A DNA stretch of 64,000 nt from Xanthobacteraceae bacterium (GTDB lineage: Bacteria; Pseudomonadota; Alphaproteobacteria; Rhizobiales; Xanthobacteraceae): contig JAIESR010000013.1 of the NCBI GenBank assembly GCA_019745775.1, forward strand, positions 112,233 to 176,232. Reading direction: 5' to 3'. The notes under the pieces were generated by a model. The model did not search any database. It was not told the origin of the DNA and saw nothing but the letters and a program-made list of their open reading frames with translations. A program made the position numbers and the translations under genes. How positions within the stretch are numbered: the stretch's first letter is position 1; the number at the start of each line of letters is the position of its first letter. Below are positions 23,818 to 31,603 of this stretch, one piece after another.

Positions 23818-25275
23818 GTGTCTGATACGCCTCGTCACGCGACCGGACGTCTCGCGGGTAGCAAGTCGCCAAGCTATGTCCGTGCCGTCAACGAACCGGA
23901 GTCGCGGGCAAGCCGATATACTGCTCGTTATATGCTGGCGGGCGACATCGCCTATGTGCTTTCGGCGGCGGAACTCAAATGCACGCCCGCGGCCCACGCG
24001 CGCAATCTGCTGGCGGCCCTGATCGAGCTGTTGGGCCAACTGCCCGATCTCGACACCACCAAGCCGCCTTCCGATATCGTCGCCCAGCGCGAGTTTTGGA
24101 TCGCGCAGAAGGTCGGCGGCGCCGATGCCGCGTGGCTCCATCTCGGCCGCAACCGCGGCGAGAGCCTGCGCTGCTACCTGCCGCGCATGTATTTCCGGCA
24201 GACGCTGCATGATGAACGGCGCGCCGTCGTCGGCATGCTGCGCAGCCTGCTGACGCAGGCCAAGCCGACGCTCGAAGCCATCGCGCCCAACTACCACCAT
24301 CTACAGCACTCCGGTTTCACGACGCTTGGCGAATACCTGTTGTCATGGGCTGCCGTGTTCGAGCCGCACCTCCAGCGGATCGACCAGATCGACCAGCGGC
24401 TGGATAGCGGCCCTTCGGTGTTCGGCGGCCGCAAGGTCGTCCGCGAGCTCTACGACAAGGTCGCCAGGCGTCTCGGATTCACACGTCGTGCGAAGCTCCG
24501 CCGCGACGGCATCTGGATGCACAGCCAGTTCACCGAACCGTTCTTCCTGTTGTCGATGATCGCGGTCGATGTTGCCCGCCTGGCGCAGGACATGCGCACC
24601 TGGATGACGCCAGAGTTCTCGCTGTTCTCGCTCGCCGACGAACACGCCGGCGGCAGCAGCGCGCTGCCACACGCCAAGGTCCCGTTCGGCCTCCAGTCGG
24701 TGATCGGCGGCGCGACGATTGCCGCAACCCGCCTGGCCGGCGAGATGGCGGCGTCGATCAACCCGTCCGAAGGCTCCGAGCCGATCTACCAGTCGGCCAG
24801 CCTCTACGGCACCGCCGCCGACGTTGTCGCCTGGACGACGTACATGTCCGACGTCGTGCGCGGCGGGCGCTTCAATCTCGAGGAAATGAAGCGCAAGTCG
24901 ACCCTCGACTATGCGGGATCGAGCGAGGCACACGACCGTCTGGTGTACGATTTCGGCGTGCCGTTCCGCACCGGGCACAAGCTGTTAGGTGCCCTCGTCC
25001 GGGCTCATCACCTCGGCGAGCCCGCGCCCGACCTCAACAAGCTGATCAAGGCGGAGACCGGTCTCGACGTCGCGATCGACCAGGCCGAAATCACCGACAT
25101 CGTGCTCGGCAAGAAGCTGTCGCCGACGACTTTCGATTTCGAGATGCTGCACGAAACCTGGAACGCATTCGACAAGCGGCTCACTGCCGAAGAAGGAAAG
25201 CTCACGCCGACGAGCACGACCGAGGCTGCGATCGAACGCCTCGTCGAAGAGGCCAGGGCGTGGATCAATAGCTAG
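23818..25275 (+). CDS. Argininosuccinate lyase/fumarase-superfamily lyase, divergent
   Basis: The 485-residue protein has the ArgH-like order of motifs: AQKVGGADAAWLHLGRNRGESLR (positions about 98-120; compare the ArgH 'LHxGRSRND' block), NYHHLQHSGFTTLGEYLLSW (about 160-179; compare 'THLQ.AQP'), and GGSSALPHAKVPFGLQ (about 278-293), equivalent to the mobile catalytic-serine loop GSSxMPxKxNP. Sequence around them departs strongly from arginine biosynthesis enzymes, so a C-N or C-O lyase of a catabolic dicarboxylate is likelier. GTG 23818 is the most upstream start; ATG 23932 is possible. It is 13 bases ahead of a Bug receptor gene. Confidence 0.78.
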   Translation: MSDTPRHATGRLAGSKSPSYVRAVNEPESRASRYTARYMLAGDIAYVLSAAELKCTPAAHARNLLAALIELLGQLPDLDTTKPPSDIVAQREFWIAQKVGGADAAWLHLGRNRGESLRCYLPRMYFRQTLHDERRAVVGMLRSLLTQAKPTLEAIAPNYHHLQHSGFTTLGEYLLSWAAVFEPHLQRIDQIDQRLDSGPSVFGGRKVVRELYDKVARRLGFTRRAKLRRDGIWMHSQFTEPFFLLSMIAVDVARLAQDMRTWMTPEFSLFSLADEHAGGSSALPHAKVPFGLQSVIGGATIAATRLAGEMAASINPSEGSEPIYQSASLYGTAADVVAWTTYMSDVVRGGRFNLEEMKRKSTLDYAGSSEAHDRLVYDFGVPFRTGHKLLGALVRAHHLGEPAPDLNKLIKAETGLDVAIDQAEITDIVLGKKLSPTTFDFEMLHETWNAFDKRLTAEEGKLTPTSTTEAAIERLVEEARAWINS

Positions 25276-25288
25276 CGGGAGGATTGAA

Positions 25289-26257
25289 ATGAAGAACTGG
25301 CATGGATGGATTGTCGGGGCGCTCGCTGCGTTGGTCCTCACCTCGGAGGCGTCAGCGCAATATCCGGAACGTGCCATCCGCATCATCGTTCCCTACACGG
25401 CCGGCGGCACCGTCGACATCCTGGCGCGCGCGCTCGGCGAGCGATTGACCGCGGCATGGAAGCAGCCGGTGGTCATTGAAAATCGCCCCGGCGCCGGCGG
25501 CAGCATCGGCGCCGAGGCTGCGTCCCGCGCGGCGCCCGATGGCTACACGCTCTATATGTCGACCAATTCGCCGCTGACCACGAACGTCTGGCTGCAGAAG
25601 GTCGGCTACGACCCGGTGCGGGATTTTGCGCCGATCACGGTGCCGGGCGAGAACTCGATCGTCCTGGTGACCCACCCTTCGGTCCCCGCCACCAGCATCA
25701 AGGAGCTGATCGCCCACATCAAGACCAAGAAGCCGGGCGAACTCTCGGCCGGCACATCCGGCCAGGGGACGACGGCACATCTTTCGTTGGCGCAGTTCAA
25801 TAAGCGCGCTGGCGTCGAGGTGACGCACGTGCCTTATCGCGGCGGCGTCCCGAGCCTGACCGCTGTTCTAGCCAATGAAGTCCCGATGACGTTCAGCGAC
25901 ATCGTGCCGGCGATGCCGCTCATCCGGGCAGGCAAGCTGCGCGGCCTCGCCTCGACCGGTCCGCGGCGCGCCGGGATTGCGCCCGATATCCCCACCATGA
26001 GCGAGGCCGGCCTGCCGGGCTTCAACATCGTGGCCTGGGTCGCGTTCGTGGCGCCGGCTGGAACGCCCAAGGACATCCTCGCCAAACTCCACGAAGAGAC
26101 CACGCGCGCGCTCAAGGACGACAAGTTCCGGACCCGCCTCATCGAGATGGGCATCGACCCGGTCGGCATGGGCCCCGACGCGTTCGCCGAGTACCTGCGC
26201 AAGGAGATCCCGCGCTGGAAGGTGATCGTCGAGGAAGCCGGCGTCCAGCCGCATTGA
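25289..26257 (+). CDS. TTT-family periplasmic substrate-binding protein (Bug), TctC-type
   Basis: The 322-residue precursor has a signal peptide ending ASAQYPERA; IRIIVPYTAGGTVDILAR and VVIENRPGAGGSIGAE are textbook Bug blocks. GGGAGG 7 bases upstream fixes the start. It is co-transcribed with the lyase, suggesting the receptor binds the lyase's substrate. It ends 12 bases from the convergent O-methyltransferase gene. Confidence 0.9.
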   Translation: MKNWHGWIVGALAALVLTSEASAQYPERAIRIIVPYTAGGTVDILARALGERLTAAWKQPVVIENRPGAGGSIGAEAASRAAPDGYTLYMSTNSPLTTNVWLQKVGYDPVRDFAPITVPGENSIVLVTHPSVPATSIKELIAHIKTKKPGELSAGTSGQGTTAHLSLAQFNKRAGVEVTHVPYRGGVPSLTAVLANEVPMTFSDIVPAMPLIRAGKLRGLASTGPRRAGIAPDIPTMSEAGLPGFNIVAWVAFVAPAGTPKDILAKLHEETTRALKDDKFRTRLIEMGIDPVGMGPDAFAEYLRKEIPRWKVIVEEAGVQPH

Positions 26258-26269
26258 GGGCGCGCGCCG

Positions 26270-26926
26270 TTACCGCGGCCGCACCAGCACCATGCCGTCG
26301 CCGACCGTGATCAGTACACGGTCGGCGCGTTCGTCTTTGGCGATCTTGGCATTGAGGTCGCGCACGGCGCTGACGCTGAGCTGCGTAACGCTCGGATCGG
26401 CCACGCGGCCCTCCCGCAACATGTTGTCGAGCGCAATCAGGCCGTTCGGCTTGATCAGCCGCAAGGCGGCCTCGTAATAGGCGTCGTAATCTTCCTTGTT
26501 GGCGTCGATGAAGATGAAGTCGAATCTCTGCCCCTCTTTGACCAAGGCCTCCATCGAATCCACCGCACTGCCGATGCGCAGGTCGATCCGATCGGCGAGC
26601 CCGGCCTTCTTCCAGAATTGCCGGGCGACGTCCGTCCACTCCTCGCTGACGTCGCAGGCGACGATCCGGAAGTCGGACGGCATCGCGAGCGCCATGCACA
26701 ACGAGCTGTAGCCGGTGTAGGTGCCGATCTCGAGCACGCGGCGCGCCTCGACCAGGCGAACGAGAAAGGCGAGAAAATGGCCTTGCTCAGGTGAGATCTG
26801 CATCCGCGACCGGGTCATGGTCGCGGTGATCTCGCGCAACTGCGCCAGCAGCGGATGCTCGGGCGGCTGGTTCGCGACCACGTAGTCACGAACGGTGTCG
26901 TCAAGGCCGTAGGTCGCTCGGGTCAT
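26270..26926 (-). CDS. Class I SAM-dependent O-methyltransferase (CCoAOMT/COMT-like)
   Basis: The 218-residue enzyme transfers methyl from S-adenosylmethionine to a catechol-type hydroxyl. VLEIGTYTGYSSLCMALAMP (about residues 60-79) is motif I; DFIFIDANKEDYDAYYEAAL (about 132-151) carries the metal and catalytic residues of cation-dependent catechol methyltransferases (DxxK). It is the last gene of the minus-strand hydroxycinnamate-type group, 45 bases after the hydratase/lyase gene. A role on caffeoyl or protocatechuoyl compounds is an inference from that context. Confidence 0.85.
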   Translation of the reverse strand: MTRATYGLDDTVRDYVVANQPPEHPLLAQLREITATMTRSRMQISPEQGHFLAFLVRLVEARRVLEIGTYTGYSSLCMALAMPSDFRIVACDVSEEWTDVARQFWKKAGLADRIDLRIGSAVDSMEALVKEGQRFDFIFIDANKEDYDAYYEAALRLIKPNGLIALDNMLREGRVADPSVTQLSVSAVRDLNAKIAKDERADRVLITVGDGMVLVRPR

Positions 26927-26971
26927 CGGAGAATCCGCTTGGTCTTGTCCGAATTTCTGTTGCTTGATGTT

Positions 26972-27793
26972 CTATTTCTTGATGTTTTCATGGCCGCCCA
27001 AGCCCGGCTTGAACTTGCCGGCGACGAAATCGCCGACGCCTTCATCCTTCCAGTTCTTGGCGGCCTGGCTGGCGGCGAGTTCATCTTCCTTGGCGTTGGT
27101 GTAGTCCATCGACGCTTCCCAGGTCATTTCCAGCGAGAAGCGGTAGGCGTCCTTCGTCGCCTTGAGCGCGCTCGAATCTTTACCCGCGATGTCGTGCACG
27201 ATCGCCATAGTTTCTGTCTTTAGCTGCGCAAGCGGGAAAGAGAAATTCACTAGCCCGATCTCGGCCGCGATCTTGCCGCCGAACCGGCGGCCGGTGAGCG
27301 CGTAGAACAGGGCATCGCGCGGACGTAGCAGATTGGCGAGCGACTTGGACACCGCGCCGCCCGGGAAACCCTTGAAGTTGATCTCCGACAGACCGAACGT
27401 CGCCTCGTCGGCCGCAATCGCAAGATCGCAGCCCTCGACGATCGAGAAGGCGCCGCCGAAGCAATAGCCGTTGACCATCGCGATGGTCGGCTTCGGAAAA
27501 TAGCGCAGCGTCCGCCCGCGCCACTCGGTCGCCAGGCGAATGACCTTGTCGTAGCGCGCCGGCTGATCCTTGAGCGCGTGGAAAACCTCCTTGAGGTCCA
27601 TGCCGGCGCAGAAGGCGTCGCCCGCGCCGGTGATGACGACCGCCCGTGCTTGATCGTCATAGCGCAGCTCTTCGAGGGCATTGGTCATGTCCTCGTGCAG
27701 CTGCGGATTCATGGCGTTTTTCTTGTCGGGCCGGTTGAAAGACAGTAACGCCACGCCATCCGACTTCTCGATCATCAACGTCTCATAGGCCAT
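26972..27793 (-). CDS. Hydroxycinnamoyl-CoA hydratase/lyase (feruloyl-CoA hydratase, vanillin-forming)
   Basis: The 273-residue crotonase-fold enzyme is predicted to turn feruloyl- or p-coumaroyl-CoA into vanillin or 4-hydroxybenzaldehyde and acetyl-CoA. Residues S117 (GGAFS), E137 (FGLSEINF) and Y231 (MDYTNAK) line up with Ser123, Glu143 and Tyr239 of the Pseudomonas enzyme (numbers from memory), and NFKGFPGGAVSKSL replaces the usual crotonase segment as in that subgroup. The start at 27793 has GGGGAG upstream. The upstream neighbour is an acyl-CoA ligase, the expected partner. No vanillin dehydrogenase is in the window, so aldehyde oxidation must be encoded elsewhere. Confidence 0.85.
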   Translation of the reverse strand: MAYETLMIEKSDGVALLSFNRPDKKNAMNPQLHEDMTNALEELRYDDQARAVVITGAGDAFCAGMDLKEVFHALKDQPARYDKVIRLATEWRGRTLRYFPKPTIAMVNGYCFGGAFSIVEGCDLAIAADEATFGLSEINFKGFPGGAVSKSLANLLRPRDALFYALTGRRFGGKIAAEIGLVNFSFPLAQLKTETMAIVHDIAGKDSSALKATKDAYRFSLEMTWEASMDYTNAKEDELAASQAAKNWKDEGVGDFVAGKFKPGLGGHENIKK

Positions 27794-27860
27794 GTCTACT
27801 CCCCAACATGTGTGCTCCATGACGTCTGTTCTCGACGACCGCTATTCATATCGCACGCGT

Positions 27861-29402
27861 TCATATGGCGCGCCCTTTGCCCGCCCATAGCGGTTCGCGC
27901 AACTTGTACTTCTCGATCTTGCCGTTTGGCAGCTTCGGCAGGCTCTCCACGAACTTGATCGCGCGCGGACGCTTGTACGAAGCAACCGCCTGGACGCAAT
28001 GCGCGCCGATGTCCTCGGCGCTCACCGTCTGGCCCGGCCGCGGGACGATAAAAGCGACGACGATCTCGCCCCAGCGCTCGTCCGGCCCACCGACCACGGC
28101 GGCCTCGAGCACCGCGGGATGGCTTGCGAGCGCATTCTCCACTTCGCGCGAATAGATGTTCTCGCCGCCCGAGACGATCATGTCCTTGAGGCGATCCACC
28201 ACATAGATGAACCCGCCCTCGTCGATTTCGCCCATGTCGCCGGTATGCAGAAAACCTCCGCGCAACGTCTCGCGCGTTGCAGCGTCGTTCTGCCAGTAGC
28301 CCCGCATCAGCCCCTCACTCTTGATTACGATCTCCCCGCGCTCGCCGGCGGCGCAATCGCTGCCGTCCGGCCGCCGGATGCGAACGTCGCAGCCGGTCAT
28401 CGGTTGACCCGCGGAATTGAGCCGGCGCACGGCCTCGGGCGGACCATCGAGGACATGCTGGTGCTGGTGGAGGAAGGTGCCCGGGCCACCGGACTCGGTC
28501 ATGCCGTAGACCTGGGCGAAGATCGGGCCGAGCGCTTTCATCCCCCGCCGCAGCGTTGCCTCCGGCATCGGCGCCGCCGAGTAGAAGACCTTGGCCAGCG
28601 ACGGCAACGCCCGGCGGGCGTCCGGGTAGGCGTCCAGGAGATCATTGAGCATCGTCGGCGCCAACAACGTCTCGGTGACGTCGTAGTCTTGCAGGCTCTT
28701 GACGAACGGCTCCAAGCGAAACGCTCGATGCAGGACCACCGTGCAGCCGTGCACCGACCGGGTCAGGCAGGTGTTCTTCGCCCCGATGTGATAGAGCGGC
28801 ATCGCGACGGCAACACGATCGGTCGGGCGAACGCACATGTCGATCGCCGAGACATAGGCCGACCATATCTGCCCGCGATGCGAGAGCATCACGCCTTTCG
28901 GGCGGCCGGTCGTACCGCTGGTGTAGATCAGGTAGGCGATCGTGTCGGGCGAGAAGTCCGCTACCGGCGGCTCCCGCTCTTCGGCTGCGAGCGCCGTCTC
29001 GTAGTCGACGTCCGGCCCCGCCCCACCAAAAGTCACGACGTGCTCGAGCGAGCGGCGCGTGGCGTCGCTGAGGCGATCCAGCAGCGACGCTTCGCAGACG
29101 ACGATCTTCGGCTTGCTGTCCGAGAGAATATATGCGACCTCCGGCTCGGCCAGACGGTAATTGATCGTCACGGTCGTCCAGCCGCCGAGCTCGCCGGCCG
29201 CATAAACCTCCATATATTCCAGGCAGTTCTGCGCCAGGATCGCGAGGTGATCACCCACCCCAAGGCCGAGCCGCTGGAGCGCGCGCGCGAGCTGAAACGA
29301 GCGACCGGCGAATTCGCCGTGGGTGATCGTGCGGCCTTCAAAAATGATCGCGGGCGCGTCACGCCGCAACCGAGAATTCCGCACGATGAGGTCGCCCAGC
29401 AT
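27861..29402 (-). CDS. AMP-dependent acyl-CoA ligase (feruloyl-CoA synthetase-like)
   Basis: The 513-residue ANL-superfamily ligase activates a carboxylate with ATP and CoA. The P-loop YTSGTTGRPKG is at residues 160-170, YGMTESGG near 295 is the A5 motif, and LPKLPNGKIEKYKL near the C-terminus holds the catalytic lysine. Length and position beside the hydratase/lyase gene point to a hydroxycinnamate such as ferulate or p-coumarate as substrate. It lies 9 bases after the racemase gene and is followed by the hydratase/lyase after 67 bases, so the minus-strand genes from 30907 down to 26270 read as one unit. Confidence 0.85.
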   Translation of the reverse strand: MLGDLIVRNSRLRRDAPAIIFEGRTITHGEFAGRSFQLARALQRLGLGVGDHLAILAQNCLEYMEVYAAGELGGWTTVTINYRLAEPEVAYILSDSKPKIVVCEASLLDRLSDATRRSLEHVVTFGGAGPDVDYETALAAEEREPPVADFSPDTIAYLIYTSGTTGRPKGVMLSHRGQIWSAYVSAIDMCVRPTDRVAVAMPLYHIGAKNTCLTRSVHGCTVVLHRAFRLEPFVKSLQDYDVTETLLAPTMLNDLLDAYPDARRALPSLAKVFYSAAPMPEATLRRGMKALGPIFAQVYGMTESGGPGTFLHQHQHVLDGPPEAVRRLNSAGQPMTGCDVRIRRPDGSDCAAGERGEIVIKSEGLMRGYWQNDAATRETLRGGFLHTGDMGEIDEGGFIYVVDRLKDMIVSGGENIYSREVENALASHPAVLEAAVVGGPDERWGEIVVAFIVPRPGQTVSAEDIGAHCVQAVASYKRPRAIKFVESLPKLPNGKIEKYKLREPLWAGKGRAI

Positions 29403-29411
29403 CGCTGACGA

Positions 29412-30131
29412 TCACTTGTTGGCGTAGGTCGGCGACTTGTACCAGCGCTTGCGGCTATGCGTCATGCCGAGATCGGCGAACATCGCCGCGAGCCGCAGCG
29501 GTGCGCCGATGCCCTCGACGACCGGAACGCCAAGCTGATCGCGCAGCCACTTGGGATCCATCGTCACCGGGCACTGGGTGATGCCGGTCGGGATGATCAC
29601 CTCCGCGCGATTCTCGTTGATCAACTTGCGCGCCGATTTGAGGAAACCCTCGATCATCGCGTCCTTGTTGGCGGCGATGTCCGGCAGATCGAATCCAGAC
29701 GCTTCCATGCCGACCACCTTGTGCGCCATGCCGTAACGGTTGAGCAGCATGGAGAGATTGCCGAACTGGTTCTCGTGGTAGCAGACCAGGCCGAAGCGGT
29801 CGCCGAGCAGCGACGCAAGATGCAGCGAGCACTCGAACGGCGCGATCACCGGGATATCGACCGCGGCGCGCCCGCCGTCGAGGCCGAGGTCGAGAAAGCC
29901 GAGCGGCACCGCCGCCTGATAGCCTTCCTTTTGCGCGCGGTGGAACGCCTCGATGACCGTCGGCGCGACCAGCGTCATCTCGCACTGGGTCATGCCGTAG
30001 AAATACGGCGTGATCGGTGCGCGCACGATGCCCACCTGTACCTCGGAGTTCGAATACGACAGCGCGACCTGCTCGCGCCGCGCGCTCTCTTCCGACGGAT
30101 AGTCACCGACAATGAATGCGACACGAACCAT
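29412..30131 (-). CDS. Asp/Glu/hydantoin racemase family protein
   Basis: The 239-residue protein is of the two-domain PLP-independent racemase fold. Segments IAPFECSLHLASLLGDRFGLVC (78-120 region) and EVIIPTGITQCPVTMD (about 170-190) carry cysteines C in FEC and QCP in positions that resemble the paired catalytic cysteines of hydantoin and aspartate racemases, though the usual CxxD/xGCT contexts are changed. Relatives include maleate isomerase and arylmalonate decarboxylase, so the reaction cannot be fixed. GGGAGATATCTC precedes the ATG at 30131. It lies between the aldolase gene (11 bases) and the ligase gene. Confidence 0.75.
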   Translation of the reverse strand: MVRVAFIVGDYPSEESARREQVALSYSNSEVQVGIVRAPITPYFYGMTQCEMTLVAPTVIEAFHRAQKEGYQAAVPLGFLDLGLDGGRAAVDIPVIAPFECSLHLASLLGDRFGLVCYHENQFGNLSMLLNRYGMAHKVVGMEASGFDLPDIAANKDAMIEGFLKSARKLINENRAEVIIPTGITQCPVTMDPKWLRDQLGVPVVEGIGAPLRLAAMFADLGMTHSRKRWYKSPTYANK

Positions 30132-30142
30132 GAGATATCTCC

Positions 30143-30907
30143 CTAACCGGCCTGTACGCCCTGCGTATGCGCGAGGCCAAACTGCGTCCGATCCATGCTC
30201 TTGCGCGCGTCGGCATCGACGATCTTCTGCCGGAAATGCTCCCATGGGCGGTTGATGTCGAACTCCGATGGGTCGAAGAGCTCGGGTTCGTCCATGACCA
30301 CGATCGGCGTCTTGAGCGCGAGCGCCGCCGCCTGCATGCGGGCATTGATGTCAGCGTAGCAGGCGTAGACGGTCGCCTGCTTCACCGAACTGCCGACCAC
30401 GACATTGCCGTGGCCGCGCATCAGCGCAACCGGCGCCTGACCGAGCGTCTTCGCCAGCGCGGCGCCGCGCGCGATATCGGTGATCTGCATGCCGCGCCCA
30501 TTGCCGCGCACATCGCGGATTTCGAAGTTCGGCGTCTCAAGCGGCAGGAAGCCGGCTTGGGCAACAACAGGACGCAAGGCTACGCCGGCAACGCTGAATG
30601 GAATGACCGCCGGCGAATGGGAGTGGATCACGGCCTGCACATCGGGGCGAACCTTGTAGATCTCGCCGTGGATGTAGCGCTCGCCATTGACCTTGCGACC
30701 GGCCGCATCGACCGGCTGGCTGTCTGCCACAGTGTATTCGACGACGTCCTCGGCCCTCACCAGCGACGGCGGAAGCGCATAAGGCATCAGAAAGCGCGTG
30801 CCGTCGGTCGCCGACCGCACGCTGACGTGACCGAAACTGTCGAGCACGTCCTCGTTCAAGAGGATCTTATACGCGGTGACGAGATCCTCAATACGCTGCG
30901 CGTTCAT
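30143..30907 (-). CDS. Class II aldolase/adducin family protein
   Basis: The 254-residue metal-dependent enzyme is of the fuculose-1-phosphate aldolase/HCOMODA decarboxylase fold. VQAVIHSHSPAVIPF supplies zinc ligands HxH and MRGHGNVVVG the third histidine; SFGHVSVR is the N-terminal loop. In aromatic pathways such proteins decarboxylate hydroxylated products. GAGG plus CTCCT immediately precedes the ATG at 30907. It is the first gene of the minus-strand unit that runs through racemase, ligase, hydratase/lyase and methyltransferase; palindrome site B lies 111 bases upstream. Confidence 0.83.
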   Translation of the reverse strand: MNAQRIEDLVTAYKILLNEDVLDSFGHVSVRSATDGTRFLMPYALPPSLVRAEDVVEYTVADSQPVDAAGRKVNGERYIHGEIYKVRPDVQAVIHSHSPAVIPFSVAGVALRPVVAQAGFLPLETPNFEIRDVRGNGRGMQITDIARGAALAKTLGQAPVALMRGHGNVVVGSSVKQATVYACYADINARMQAAALALKTPIVVMDEPELFDPSEFDINRPWEHFRQKIVDADARKSMDRTQFGLAHTQGVQAG

Positions 30908-31017
30908 AGGAGCCTCGGACCTTACTACCGGGCATGGCACTCAAGCCGATACCCAACCGTCCATGCAGTCCAATGTGGATCGGTCTAGGGGTAAGGAAAC
31001 GCCCGCCACCCCTCAAG

Positions 31018-31034
31018 ATCAATTGCAAAATCAA
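31018..31034. promoter_or_regulatory. Palindromic operator candidate, site B
   Basis: Minus strand TTGATTTTGCAATTGAT, aligned base for base with site A (13 of 17 identical) and fitting TTGATT-N4-AATCAA with small deviations in the right arm. It lies 111 bases upstream of the class II aldolase gene that heads the hydroxycinnamate unit and overlaps the stop codon of the upstream GlcG-like gene. Confidence 0.55.
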
Positions 31035-31444
31035 CTGTTTGTTCCTTGGCGTTCGCTGCCGAACGCCGCCGCACCGGCCTTGGCGACGGGCTCGTCGTCC
31101 TGGTCGATCCCGGAAACAGCGATCGCGCCGATGCATTCCTTGTCGTGGTGGATCGGGATCCCGCCCTCGACCGCGAGCAGATCCGGCATCATCAGGAAGC
31201 CCGCCTTTTCCTGCACCCGGGCGGCGAAGGCGCCGCTCGGGCGGCCGCGAACCGCGGCGGTCCGCGCCTTCAGCGTCGCCAGTTCCACCGTATTGACGCC
31301 GTTGTGATCGGGCCGCTCGAGATAAAGCAGGTGCCCGCCGGCATCCACGACCGCGATCGTCGGCTCGCGCTTGATCTTCGCGCCGGCGGCCTTGCTCGCC
31401 GCAGCCATCTTGATCGCGTCTTCAAGCGTGAGCGCAGGCTTCAT
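31031..31444 (-). CDS. GlcG/HbpS family (DUF336) heme-binding-like protein
   Basis: The 137-residue single-domain protein shows the family sequence ALTLEDAIKMAAASKAAGAK, IAVVDAGGHLLYLERPDH and GIPIHHDKECIGAIAVSG. Members are small, often bind heme or cobalamin, or accompany dehydrogenases such as the glycolate oxidase and pduO clusters; no enzymatic activity is established for most. AGGAGA lies 13 bases ahead of ATG 31444 but 6-7 bases ahead of an in-frame GTG at 31450, so the GTG start may be the real one. Site C lies about 80 bases upstream. Confidence 0.82.
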   Translation of the reverse strand: MKPALTLEDAIKMAAASKAAGAKIKREPTIAVVDAGGHLLYLERPDHNGVNTVELATLKARTAAVRGRPSGAFAARVQEKAGFLMMPDLLAVEGGIPIHHDKECIGAIAVSGIDQDDEPVAKAGAAAFGSERQGTNS

Positions 31445-31528
31445 TCGCACGGAACATCTCCTGAGCAGAACCGACAGATCGAGCCGTAAACTGCAATTCC
31501 ACGCTGCCCCGGTCAACCTGCAACGAGG

Positions 31529-31545
31529 TTGATTGCAGACTCAAT
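31529..31545. promoter_or_regulatory. Palindromic operator candidate, site C
   Basis: TTGATTGCAGACTCAAT, with arms TTGATT and ACTCAA (one mismatch), about 80 bases upstream of the GlcG-like start codon and just beyond the citrate-synthase-like stop. It has the same 17-base register as sites A, B and D. Confidence 0.55.
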
Positions 31546-31603
31546 GTGCGCGATGCGGATGATGACGAAGCGCAATGGCAGCGCCGCGATGCGCCGCGGG
31601 CGA

